This document shows positions 1 to 7,749 of a stretch of 20,025 nt of DNA, piece by piece; position 1 is the stretch's first letter, and each line of letters starts with the position of its first letter. The notes under the pieces were generated by a model. It ran no database searches. It was not told the DNA's origin and saw nothing but the letters and a program-made list of their open reading frames with translations. The stretch is taken from positions 1 to 20,025 of IMG/VR virus record IMGVR_UViG_3300004369_000201. The stretch is one strand, 5' to 3'. This DNA is from a virus. Position numbers and translations under genes: made by a program.

Positions 1-716
1 CCTACTTGCGTAGCACATTTATTATTCACCTTCTCATTTAAGGCTATACCCCTTTTGGCATTGTTGCGTACTGAAGTGGGGTAGTCCTTATAGCTTTCAA
101 GCTCAGTACGCTTACCCTTTTTTGTGCGGAGGTCTTTCTTAATGATAGCCTTAATAGCATTCAACTGCTCTTCCGCTTCTTTCTCTGGGTCTTGTTTAGA
201 TGCCTCTACCTTGTCTACAAAGTAGCCCTCAATAGAGAAGCCCTTAACCTTACCCGTCTTTACATAACTCTCCCACAACTCATCGTTAAGTATCTTCATA
301 CTCACCATCCAAGTACCTACGGGTAAGTCCATACCATACATACGGCTCTTGTCTTGCTCACCTTCAATAATCCAGCTCTCTACAACACTTGTGCCTTGAA
401 CATCCATCTGGTGTTCTAATGTAGCTTTGTTTTGATTGCCGTTGATGAAGAACAATTCACTTGCCTTTCTTACCGTGTCTTGCGAGAAGTAGATGTAATA
501 CTCATCCTCTCCGTTTCTACGATAGATAGGTTTGTTAGGAATTAAAGCTGCACCCATTAAGATGCGCTTCTCCTTGTCTACTGTTTTTAACTCTACTCGC
601 TGCTCTTCTTTTAAGGCAACAAAGTCGGATTCAATCGCAGGAGACTCTACCACACTAATGGCTTGAATACCCGCTTGTAAGCTCTCTGAATCTAATAATA
701 GTTCTACTATTCTCAT
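1..716 (-). CDS. XkdF-type phage serine protease (prohead protease), partial
   Basis: Reading down from the ATG at 716 gives 238 open codons that run off the left edge, so the C-terminus is missing. The N-terminus (MRIVELLLDS, then ISVVESPAIESDFVALK at residues 20-36) is typical of the XkdF putative serine protease family. Residue H102 (ATLEHQ) and S161 in KGFSIEGYF are the likely catalytic pair; S-x-E is the pattern known from S78-like prohead proteases. The family matures the capsid by cutting scaffold and capsid protein. From about residue 200 a second, Lys-rich segment (YPTSVRNNAKRGIALNEK, 212-229; then NNKCATQVG) resembles a domain often fused behind XkdF proteases. The start overlaps the stop of the tape-measure gene (TAATG), which implies coupling. 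Family assignment is firm; the catalytic residues are inferred from motif position. Confidence 0.88.
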   Translation of the reverse strand, partial: MRIVELLLDSESLQAGIQAISVVESPAIESDFVALKEEQRVELKTVDKEKRILMGAALIPNKPIYRRNGEDEYYIYFSQDTVRKASELFFINGNQNKATLEHQMDVQGTSVVESWIIEGEQDKSRMYGMDLPVGTWMVSMKILNDELWESYVKTGKVKGFSIEGYFVDKVEASKQDPEKEAEEQLNAIKAIIKKDLRTKKGKRTELESYKDYPTSVRNNAKRGIALNEKVNNKCATQV

Positions 717-2599
717 TATGGGAATGATACTTGGTTAATTCTGTTTCTATCTAACTGCTGTTGTGAGGTAACATCACTACCTACTACATATGCTCTTACT
801 GGGTTGCGTTGCAAGGATTCTAATATAGCGTTCTGACCCGTAGAGCCTACCATATTAAACTGAGGTGATGTTGCTGCCGCAGTAAGATTACCGATGGCAG
901 TATCTACACTACCCGCAGATTCAAACTCGGTTGATTTGATTTTAGCAATTTGGGCTGCACCCGTTGCCGCAGCAATACCTGCCTTTACAAAGTTCTGCCC
1001 CGTGAGGGCATCTTGTGGTACTGCGAGTTGTGCCATTACCGCTTGTGAAGTGTTGATAATGGCTTGTGCAATCTGCAATTTCTTGTTTCTATCAAAAGCC
1101 TTTTTTGCCGCAACTTCGTCTTCCTCATCAAAGTTCTCGTTTCGCAGAGACAATAGGCTTAAAGCATCGGTAGCCATTTGCAACCCACCCTCTATGGATG
1201 CTCTATTGACTTCGTGTCTCTTACGAGCTTCCTCACCCTCTTGGACTGTACGCTCGGCATTAAGCACGTTAATCTGACTAACCATATCTTGGTAGGCTTG
1301 AGTGCCTTCCTTGTATAGCGACTTTTGAAACTTCAGTGCCTCAAGTCTACTCTGGTACAACTTCTTGTTTAACTCCTGCTCAAGAGTCAATTGCTTTTGT
1401 GCATTAAGTTCAGCCTCAATAGCTGCCTCTGCTTCAATCTCTGCTACCTCTTGTTCAGTTTCTGCTTTAGCAATTAGTAAGTCAATAGCCTCTCTGTCCA
1501 GAGCATTTTGATTCATCTTATACTCCGAACGGAAGCCGTCTACTTGCGCTTCAATACCTGCAAGTTCGTTAGTAGCTTGTATGTATTCCTTCTGGAACTC
1601 TATGTTGTCTTTTTCTTTATCTAAAATAGCAGCTTTAGCATCTACGACTCTTTGAGCGTTGGCTAACATTACCTGCTCTTGCTCATCAAGCACCTTACCT
1701 AAATCTTCGTTAGCCTTCTTGCGTTGCTCAATAGTTAGGGTCTCGTCATCACGAATCTGGCGTAGTTTCTCCGCTTGTCTATCGTACTTCTCGATTAAGC
1801 CTTGTGCTAACACCTCTGCAATCTCTGCTTCTTTGTTAAGCTTCGTCATCGCACGGGCGTTGTCTAATACCGCCCCTGCGTCAATCTTCTTAAGTCCATT
1901 TACAACCTCAGTACCAATCGTGCCAACTTCTTGAATAGCCTCTCCAATGTCGTTAGCAATGCTCTTACCTGCTGCTAAAGCCCCCTCTCCGATTTCTACG
2001 ACCTTCAGTCTGGTCTCCTCCAATTGTCCTTTTAGCTCCTCAATGTGTTGGGCATCGTTGCCCCCGAAATACGACTGCTCCCACGCCAACTGCGCACCCA
2101 ACACCGCAGCCCTAATGCCTTGAAAGGCAAGTTGTACGGGTACAATAGCAACGGTGAGAATGTTCTTGAGAACCCTGCCTAACGCATCAAAGTTCTCCGA
2201 AGACTGGGCTACATTGTTGTACACATCTTCCAGTACGCCAGAAACTTCAGAAAATATACCAGCGAGGAAGTTGAATGATGTAGAAAAGGCATCTACCACT
2301 TTCTGGTTGTTGTCAAACAAGTCCTTAAGTATTCTAAACCCCTCCAATAGCAGTCCGATACCTGCGGCTTTGATAGCTATACCTAACCCCTTAAACCCAG
2401 CACCTAAGCTCTTGATACCCTTCTTGCTGGTCTCAGCACTCTTACCAATGTCTTTAGTAGTATCGGCAATGTCGTTAATGCTCTCCGCAGTCTTGTCGGC
2501 TTGTTTCTGGGAAGCCTTTAACGCCTCAATGAGTTCGTCTAACTTTTTCTCAAGACCCGAAAGGTCAGCACCTATAATTATGTTCTTCTCTATCGCCAT
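716..2599 (-). CDS. Tail length tape measure protein
   Basis: This is a 627-residue protein with the make-up of a tape measure. It has a polar, Ala/Lys/Glu-rich helical N-terminus, a Gly/Ala hydrophobic stretch at residues 67-92 (LGAGFKGLGIAIKAAGIG), and a second hydrophobic stretch near 148-172. A long coiled-coil part rich in E, Q, A and K follows over roughly 240-470, and the tail is Ala- and Gln-rich. Tape measures set siphophage tail length and pass into the cell with DNA. At the usual rule of about 0.15 nm per residue this would give a tail near 90-95 nm, which is short. The start at 2599 overlaps the preceding small gene by 10 bases. It sits directly before the XkdF protease gene. There is no peptidase or lytic domain that I can see. 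The call rests on composition and context, not on a catalytic motif. Confidence 0.75.
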   Translation of the reverse strand: MAIEKNIIIGADLSGLEKKLDELIEALKASQKQADKTAESINDIADTTKDIGKSAETSKKGIKSLGAGFKGLGIAIKAAGIGLLLEGFRILKDLFDNNQKVVDAFSTSFNFLAGIFSEVSGVLEDVYNNVAQSSENFDALGRVLKNILTVAIVPVQLAFQGIRAAVLGAQLAWEQSYFGGNDAQHIEELKGQLEETRLKVVEIGEGALAAGKSIANDIGEAIQEVGTIGTEVVNGLKKIDAGAVLDNARAMTKLNKEAEIAEVLAQGLIEKYDRQAEKLRQIRDDETLTIEQRKKANEDLGKVLDEQEQVMLANAQRVVDAKAAILDKEKDNIEFQKEYIQATNELAGIEAQVDGFRSEYKMNQNALDREAIDLLIAKAETEQEVAEIEAEAAIEAELNAQKQLTLEQELNKKLYQSRLEALKFQKSLYKEGTQAYQDMVSQINVLNAERTVQEGEEARKRHEVNRASIEGGLQMATDALSLLSLRNENFDEEDEVAAKKAFDRNKKLQIAQAIINTSQAVMAQLAVPQDALTGQNFVKAGIAAATGAAQIAKIKSTEFESAGSVDTAIGNLTAAATSPQFNMVGSTGQNAILESLQRNPVRAYVVGSDVTSQQQLDRNRINQVSFP

Positions 2600-2721
2600 T
2601 TGCCTAATGCTTCTATAAGAGTTCTTGGGTATTGGTACTTGCCTTTAGCAACCTTTATATCCTCGTCTCTTTCGTTAGTCTCCTTCAGAGCCTTTATAAG
2701 ATAACCTAACTTACTATACAT
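2590..2721 (-). CDS. Small basic protein between tail gene and tape measure (43 aa)
   Basis: This frame encodes MYSKLGYLIKALKETNERD followed by EDIKVAKGKYQYPRTLIEALGKWR. Its ATG at 2721 overlaps the end of the 664-residue tail gene (stop 2714-2716), and its TAG at 2590-2592 lies inside the first codons of the tape measure gene. This double overlap, in a block where every gene is chained the same way, is the main support. I recognise no family. Its position just before the tape measure would suit a small tail-assembly factor, but that is inference only. Confidence 0.6.
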   Translation of the reverse strand: MYSKLGYLIKALKETNERDEDIKVAKGKYQYPRTLIEALGKWR

Positions 2722-4708
2722 CGTTAAGCAATTCTAATTGAGCTTCACCCGTTGTTAGGTTGAGCTTCATTTGGTTTATAATGTAGTTTCTTTCAGCTAT
2801 CGTCAACTTGTCGTTAATCTTCAATGCCAACATTAAGCCCAAAGGTAGCCGTGCTTTGTACTGGAACAGCCTCCTGCTAACCGAATACAAGTCTGTGATA
2901 TAGTCCTTCCAGTAAGTATTATATAAGCCCGTAGCAAAGCCTTGTAACAAGTAAGGGTCAACCTCTGTGCTGAAGTTTAAAGTCTTAGTTACATCAGCAG
3001 CAGTAGTGTCATTCACATTACCCACTAAGTGGAAGTCCGTCTTAGAGTTTTCAGTATTTGTCATATCTATGTAAGCGTAGGGGCTTGTGCCTCGTATCTG
3101 CCCCGCCAAATAAAATATAAACGGATTGCCTACATAAGGCTCAATCTCTCTGGTAATACTCTTACCTACATTGATTGTAGTTAGTCCATTGTCGAGGTCT
3201 GTAAGTCGCTCAAAGAGCATATTATCAAAACCTACCTCTACCTCAAACTCTTCACCATCAAAGGCAAAGTCAGCTCTTAAATCACCATAGCCTATATCGT
3301 TTTGCAGTCTATACTGCTCACCTAATATAGCCTCTGTTTCATTGTAGCTAAAAGATATTCTACGATAGAGCGATGGTTTACTAATAGTAACCTCTTCCGT
3401 ATCAATGTATTGTGTAACATCTCTTGTACTTCCCTCTGCATACCAGTCATCTAAAGGTTCAACATCATACTTATTATTACTCGTTGGCACTATTATTAAG
3501 TTGAAAGCCCTTACAAGGCTTCCTATAAAGTCGCTTACCTTTTGCTCTGGCAGTTGGTCGCTAATAACTACACTTGACGTGTATATCTGCGATGCTGAAG
3601 TAGAAGCCGTAGCGATGTTTACGGGTGTGGTTATAGGCACAATAACAAACGATGCTGTAACTGCCGTTAGCGTTATCACACTTGCATCCCAAGCTGCAAT
3701 GGGAGAGAACTTAATTTGAAACTTATCTCCATCGGTAGGGTTGGTTATAAACCGTACAGTTGAATTTCCAGTGTCTTCTTTCTTTGCGTAGAGTTCACCA
3801 TTAACATATAGAGAGATAGCATAGTCATCAGTAGAAGTTACAGCTACATCTATGTAGTCCATATCTGTCATACTGCTCTCGTTAAAAGTGAAGATGTCAG
3901 TAGAGGTATTGAAACCAGAACCCGTAGCACTTGTGAAGTCTATAACCTCGTCTGTACTTCCATTCGGTTGGTCTTTGAACATATACCCAGCTCTCCTATG
4001 ACACCACATAAACAACTTACCAAAGTCAGCAGAGGCAAAGAAGTCGCTTTCAAATTCTATTGAATACTTCGTCTCTATCGCATCTATAATCTTCTGTAAC
4101 TTAACCGCAGGTTTCAAGTCGTAGTAGAACACTCCGTGTTCGGGGTGTCCATTGTGATACCAGATATTATCTGGATTGTCATCACTACTCGTAGAGTCGT
4201 AGAACCAATTCCTTACTGGAGATATAAGGGGATAGATAATACTACTATCTGTACCACTTACAAAACCATCTAACCCCGCTTCAATGTTCGTGTCATTGTA
4301 CGAGTGGTCTAAAGCTGATAAGTCAAGGTCGTTAAGTTGGTCTTCACCAAACTTGTCCTTCAAAGAAGTGACATTACTATAAAACCCTACATTGTAAGCA
4401 TAAGGCTCACCGCCTTTTATCTGTACACCCTCTAACTCAAGAACACCATCTCTAAAGAGATTGTTATTCACCTCTATAAAAGCCGATACCCTTACCTTAG
4501 CATCAAAACCACCAAAGACATCTACATTGTAGTAGTGCTTAAAGATAGCGTTGTTTATTGTTGACGCTGGAATAGTAAAGCTATTTGTAAAGTCACCAAA
4601 GACCTTAGAGATGTCCTTAATGTTCTGAACACTTAGGTTTATCTCTATGCTCTCGTCTTGAAATAGGTCAGCTCTTTGACCATCAATATATAGGTCTACT
4701 TTATACAT
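2714..4708 (-). CDS. Large tail/baseplate structural protein (664 aa)
   Basis: This protein begins MYKVDLYIDGQRADLFQDES and contains the stretch DISKVFGDFTNSFTIPAS (residues about 32-49) followed by IFKHYYNVDV. I associate this N-terminal pattern with conserved virion proteins of Bacteroidetes phages, usually left as 'structural protein'. The rest is rich in beta-prone, Thr/Ser/Asp/Tyr-containing stretches with no enzyme motif visible. It overlaps the 414-residue gene upstream by 8 bases, and the two probably work as a pair in the distal tail. Length and beta-rich character would suit a tail hub, distal tail or baseplate protein, but the exact role is unknown. A structure prediction would be decisive: a Dit/gp27-like hub fold would support this reading. 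Confidence 0.65.
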   Translation of the reverse strand: MYKVDLYIDGQRADLFQDESIEINLSVQNIKDISKVFGDFTNSFTIPASTINNAIFKHYYNVDVFGGFDAKVRVSAFIEVNNNLFRDGVLELEGVQIKGGEPYAYNVGFYSNVTSLKDKFGEDQLNDLDLSALDHSYNDTNIEAGLDGFVSGTDSSIIYPLISPVRNWFYDSTSSDDNPDNIWYHNGHPEHGVFYYDLKPAVKLQKIIDAIETKYSIEFESDFFASADFGKLFMWCHRRAGYMFKDQPNGSTDEVIDFTSATGSGFNTSTDIFTFNESSMTDMDYIDVAVTSTDDYAISLYVNGELYAKKEDTGNSTVRFITNPTDGDKFQIKFSPIAAWDASVITLTAVTASFVIVPITTPVNIATASTSASQIYTSSVVISDQLPEQKVSDFIGSLVRAFNLIIVPTSNNKYDVEPLDDWYAEGSTRDVTQYIDTEEVTISKPSLYRRISFSYNETEAILGEQYRLQNDIGYGDLRADFAFDGEEFEVEVGFDNMLFERLTDLDNGLTTINVGKSITREIEPYVGNPFIFYLAGQIRGTSPYAYIDMTNTENSKTDFHLVGNVNDTTAADVTKTLNFSTEVDPYLLQGFATGLYNTYWKDYITDLYSVSRRLFQYKARLPLGLMLALKINDKLTIAERNYIINQMKLNLTTGEAQLELLNDV

Positions 4709-5945
4709 ACCTTAAATCAAATGCTTCTTCTACTTCTATCGTGTAGTTAATCATTTTGTCGTTAACCGACTTCTGTAATGTTAGGGAGTTGCTTACAACA
4801 TTAACGGGTACACCGTCAAGTAAGATACGCTCACTCAATAACATCTCCTCCATAATAGTACCGTAGTCCTCACCTACAAAGCCAGTATTTAGAGTTATGT
4901 TCTTTCTACCATTGGTGTTTATCCTTTGGTACTTATTGCTTGTCGTGTCGTAGGTGTACCCAGAAACACTACTGCTACCCAAAGACCTTCTGTACTGCTC
5001 ACTCGTAGTGCTAATAGCGTTGTTACTTCTCTTAAAGAAAGTAACACTCTCCCATACACCATTCTTATTTACAAACTGCATAACGCTTGGCGAATACTTG
5101 CTCTCACACGTTGGGTAGAACCTTCTTGTGTCTAAGGTATTCCCAAAGCAGTCCTTTAGGTTAATGTCGTAGTAGCTCGTATAGTTCAATGGCTCTCCAA
5201 CAGTATCTAACCAAGCTGTAAGGTTATCAATACCACAAGGGATTAACATCACCCTTTCCTCAGCTTGTAGACCTTGCAGTTGTGCTTCGGTAATACTAAT
5301 GCTTACATTGTATTCCAAATCGGTCAATACCTCAACGGTGTCAAGACCTATGTTAGCACATTGCGCTCCTCCCTCAACAATACCTCCATCAGCAAGGACT
5401 CTATCTTTATACGCCCAGTAGATGTCATAGCCCTCACCCCACTTACCAAGATATACGGGTACAACCTCATTGCCAGAGTCCTTAATGTACTTCTCAGCGT
5501 TAACACTTGCAAAGCCTTTAGTCACCTCTTTGTTAGCTCCCTCAGTAAAGTTGTGGTAGCCATTAGTTGCCTCAAAGATATCCGTACTCCCCGTGTCGTT
5601 TGAGATTGTAGGTGGGTCAGCTTTGTTGTAGTAGCTGACGTTGTAGTCTGCTTGAACCCACACCACACTATCGTTAGGCACATAGCTTATATCGGTAGCG
5701 TCAAAGCCCGTATGTGCATTAGAGAGGTACTCTTGTACCATAGGTGCAACATCAAAGGACACGTCAGTTCCTGCAAACACATCTCTAAACAAAGTGTATT
5801 CTGGTGATGCAGGTCTTGAAGACCTTGACCCACTCCATATATATACCTCTAAGGTGATGTCCGTTATAGAACTCGCAAGAGCCGAATACGGTGCTGTTAT
5901 ATATATAGGGCTTCTTGCCCCTACTAAACTCGTTGGTGTTATCAT
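4701..5945 (-). CDS. Tail structural protein, partner of the 664-aa protein (414 aa)
   Basis: The protein starts MITPTSLVGARSPIYITAPY and continues with alternating hydrophobic/polar beta-type segments (DITLEVYIWSG, DVSFDVAPMVQEYL). The opening 'RSPIYITAP' and the 'L.R.V..G...FDVAPMVQEYL' pattern recall a conserved virion protein type of Bacteroidetes phages, but its job is not established to my knowledge. There is no signal peptide and no transmembrane segment. The start at 5945 overlaps the stop of the gp10-like gene (ATGA), and the end overlaps the 664-residue gene by 8 bases. The tight chain suggests the two large proteins are made in a fixed ratio. It may be a distal tail or tail-tip component. 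Confidence 0.6.
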   Translation of the reverse strand: MITPTSLVGARSPIYITAPYSALASSITDITLEVYIWSGSRSSRPASPEYTLFRDVFAGTDVSFDVAPMVQEYLSNAHTGFDATDISYVPNDSVVWVQADYNVSYYNKADPPTISNDTGSTDIFEATNGYHNFTEGANKEVTKGFASVNAEKYIKDSGNEVVPVYLGKWGEGYDIYWAYKDRVLADGGIVEGGAQCANIGLDTVEVLTDLEYNVSISITEAQLQGLQAEERVMLIPCGIDNLTAWLDTVGEPLNYTSYYDINLKDCFGNTLDTRRFYPTCESKYSPSVMQFVNKNGVWESVTFFKRSNNAISTTSEQYRRSLGSSSVSGYTYDTTSNKYQRINTNGRKNITLNTGFVGEDYGTIMEEMLLSERILLDGVPVNVVSNSLTLQKSVNDKMINYTIEVEEAFDLRYV

Positions 5946-6508
5946 CGTTTGGTAAATTTCAAAAATTCATCTACATCCATAGAGACTGCTTTTAGCACCT
6001 CCTCTGGTAGCTTCTCAAATTCCATTCTAAATGGTGCTTGGAAGAACTCACTCTTGGGAATCCCTCGTTGCTTAATACTTCTGCTTATTAAGAAGGCTGC
6101 CCTATCAAGGTTCGCCTCTGTCTGCTTCACAAAGCTATTGGTCTTTAGGTCTCTTGCCTTAACTTTCTTCTGAGCCATCCAAGTTCTTATAGAACCCTTT
6201 GGAGGCTGCTTACTGTCAAAACCAAACCTACTGCCGTTAGGTACTTTATACTTCGTACCATCAACCCCCTCATCAATGTACTTACCATAGTCCTCCATCG
6301 TGAAAGACATAAGTAAGTGTACTCCCGTTGTTAAGTCGTAATCTAAGCTATCCTTGAGCTTACCAGAGCTTACTTGTCTTCGTCTCTTTTTCTTACCGTC
6401 ATTATAGGTAATAGTACGAGTAGCACCAAGATTAAGTCTCGCTGCTTTAATCACTCGCTCGGCAAACTGCCGTAGCACCATCTCAGTATTTTTAGTGACT
6501 ACGGACAA
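5942..6508 (-). CDS. HK97 gp10-like head-tail/tail completion protein
   Basis: The protein has 188 residues. An N-terminal helix (FAERVIKAARLNLGA) is followed by a basic loop with KKKRRRQ, then SSGKLKDSLDYDL and a beta segment (LLMSFTMEDYGKYIDEGVDGTK) and a C-terminal helical part (AAFLISRSIKQRGIPKSEFF). The order 'sample is asymmetric: SGxLxxSLxY ... YGxYxxxG ... RGIPxSxFFxxPF' matches the gp10-like minor tail/neck family of HK97 type. These proteins act at the head-tail joint or in tail completion. It overlaps genes on both sides (10 bases with the 155-residue gene, 4 bases with the 414-residue gene). The neighbour upstream looks like a tail terminator, which fits the usual neck gene pair. 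Confidence 0.7.
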   Translation of the reverse strand: MSVVTKNTEMVLRQFAERVIKAARLNLGATRTITYNDGKKKRRRQVSSGKLKDSLDYDLTTGVHLLMSFTMEDYGKYIDEGVDGTKYKVPNGSRFGFDSKQPPKGSIRTWMAQKKVKARDLKTNSFVKQTEANLDRAAFLISRSIKQRGIPKSEFFQAPFRMEFEKLPEEVLKAVSMDVDEFLKFTKR

Positions 6509-6966
6509 ACAGTAATAGTATTAGGGATGTCAATACTCAAGGTGAGATTCCAACCTACTAACAAGTTCTCAAATCTATCCTCAAAAGGTTCGGCACTTGG
6601 TGTGCCATTCAACTGGTATCTATCTAACATTAGGTCTGCCCTCTTTAGATGGCTTATCAAGTCGTTAGCAACAAGGAGCTGGGTGTTTAAGATGTCGTGT
6701 CTATTATCTACACCATAGAATATCTCTGCCTCATCTCTTGGGTCTTCCTTACTTACATCAGCAACATCCATAAACAAGATGCTCATTGAGTAGGTAATAC
6801 CAATGTCGTTAAAGGTGACGTTGTTAACCATTATATGAGATAGGGGGAATATAGTCTGCTTGTTGAGGTCTACATCAAAGATGTCTCCCTCTGTTACGGT
6901 GTTCACCTGCTTATTAGCAATAAGGTGTTCTCGTATCTTTGTAGTAATGTCGTAGAATGAACTCAT
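6499..6966 (-). CDS. Putative tail terminator / neck protein (155 aa)
   Basis: This 155-residue protein starts MSSFYDITTKIREHLIANKQ and ends with a beta strand (GWNLTLSIDIPNTITVCP). Length, an N-terminal helix of the kind 'lr.hL..n..VntVt.GDi..vDl.K.tiFP', and its place beside a gp10-like gene fit the tail terminator/tail completion group (lambda gpU-like in role), which caps the tail tube and joins it to the head. This is a context-based call; no diagnostic motif is visible. There is a 43-base gap upstream to the end of the frameshift extension of the chaperone gene. The gap contains the palindrome GGTTAACC and an A/T-rich stretch ahead of the ATG at 6966. Confidence 0.5.
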   Translation of the reverse strand: MSSFYDITTKIREHLIANKQVNTVTEGDIFDVDLNKQTIFPLSHIMVNNVTFNDIGITYSMSILFMDVADVSKEDPRDEAEIFYGVDNRHDILNTQLLVANDLISHLKRADLMLDRYQLNGTPSAEPFEDRFENLLVGWNLTLSIDIPNTITVCP

Positions 6967-7009
6967 AGTAGTCTATTATAAAAGGTTAACCTCTATGAGC
7001 GAAAGGTGT

Positions 7010-7261
7010 TTAAGATAGCTTCATCATTCTACGCTCTACATCGCTCTTCTCCTTATCGTACACCAACTTAGTTAGGCATTGTCTCAAAGGTAGGTTGGTT
7101 ATAGAATCATATCTTGCTACATCACCACCAGCTAAATGGTCTACGCTTCCGTACCATCCCCACTTCCTTGAAAAGTTTGCGGAGGCTGAAAGGTCAGCTT
7201 GTCCTTCTCCTCCACTAAAGAGGTCGGGGTACTCTTCAATAACTTGTTGCTTAAACGATAA
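7010..7261 (-). CDS. Frameshift extension of the tail assembly chaperone (83 codons, -1 frame)
   Basis: In the -1 frame relative to the 202-residue gene, 83 codons are open from the T9 run down to TAA at 7010-7012. They begin LSFKQQVIEEYPDLFSG and include FSRKWGWYGSVDHLAGGD, then VARYDSITNLPLRQCLTKLVYDKEK and a basic tail. The 'KWGWYGS...LAGGD...V..L....CL..L.Y.K.K.E' pattern is what I expect from the C-terminal part of phage tail assembly chaperones made by programmed frameshifting. There is no ATG in this frame until the last five codons, so independent initiation is unlikely. It runs 131 bases past the zero-frame stop and fills what would otherwise be an unexplained gap. The product would be 163 + 83 = 246 residues. 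No experimental proof; the reading is from sequence alone. Confidence 0.8.
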   Translation of the reverse strand, partial: LSFKQQVIEEYPDLFSGGEGQADLSASANFSRKWGWYGSVDHLAGGDVARYDSITNLPLRQCLTKLVYDKEKSDVERRMMKLS

Positions 7262-7749
7262 AAAAAAAGCGTAGCACCTAAAGCTACATCTAATGGAAAG
7301 TCTGAATAACCATCTGTACCATTATAAGGTTCTACCTCGTAGAGGTCACCTCTTTCTTTTACGATAGGTCTATACAACACCCCAATAGTCTTATGTAGGC
7401 TTTGCATATCGGCAAGGTAAGCATCCAAGTCTATGTACTCCCCAAAGCTCATCTCCTCAAGATTAGGAATAAACCCATACTCTCTACCTCTAAAGGTTAG
7501 TCTTCTGGTAAGTGGGTGCTTGGCACTTATCATAGTGAAGATGTCGCTGCCTATATCCATTATATCGTCTGCCTTCATAGCATAGGCAACCTTGAGAGGG
7601 ATGTTAGCGAATATCTCTAATGCCTTTAGCATTGTAAAGGTGTCATCTCCTTCAACCTTGAGGAACTTCTGGTACTGCTCAATAGTTAACTCCCTTGCGC
7701 TCTCTGGTAGCTTAATCGTTACCTCCTTACCTAACTGCGTATGTGCCAT
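7141..7749 (-). CDS. Tail assembly chaperone, zero-frame product (202 aa)
   Basis: The zero-frame protein starts MAHTQLGKEVTIKLPESARE and has a helical body with RGREYGFIPNLEEMSFGEYIDLDAYL-type segments (split here: RGREYGFIPNLEE, MSFGEYIDLDAYL) and LHKTIGVLYRPI. Near the end, TLFFYR is encoded by CTT TTT TTT TAT, a T9 run (7260-7268) that offers a perfect X-XXX-XXX slippery heptamer. Tail assembly chaperones bind the tape measure and are normally made as a short form and a frameshifted long form. It overlaps the large terminase gene by 23 bases upstream. Zero-frame residues after the run (about 39) are Ser/Thr/Pro/Gln-rich and end GSGDGTEA, which looks like a linker-like tail. The position right after terminase, far from the tape measure, is unusual. 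Confidence 0.75.
   Translation of the reverse strand: MAHTQLGKEVTIKLPESARELTIEQYQKFLKVEGDDTFTMLKALEIFANIPLKVAYAMKADDIMDIGSDIFTMISAKHPLTRRLTFRGREYGFIPNLEEMSFGEYIDLDAYLADMQSLHKTIGVLYRPIVKERGDLYEVEPYNGTDGYSDFPLDVALGATLFFYRLSNKLLKSTPTSLVEEKDKLTFQPPQTFQGSGDGTEA
7260..7268 (-). other. T9 slippery run, probable -1 ribosomal frameshift site
   Basis: Nine T residues on the minus strand are read CTT TTT TTT TAT in frame zero. T-TTT-TTT within it is an X-XXX-XXX heptamer on which both tRNAs can re-pair after a -1 slip. Slipping leads straight into the 83-codon chaperone extension. Stimulatory structure downstream was not assessed. Transcriptional slippage on the same run is an alternative. Confidence 0.75.

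Noticed and set aside
894-1277. Plus-strand open frame of 127 codons opposite the tape measure gene
   Set aside because: It mirrors an Ala/Glu-rich coding region on the minus strand, is Ser/Cys/Leu-rich with no leader, and every real gene here is on the minus strand. The other plus-strand frames in the window were rejected for the same reason.
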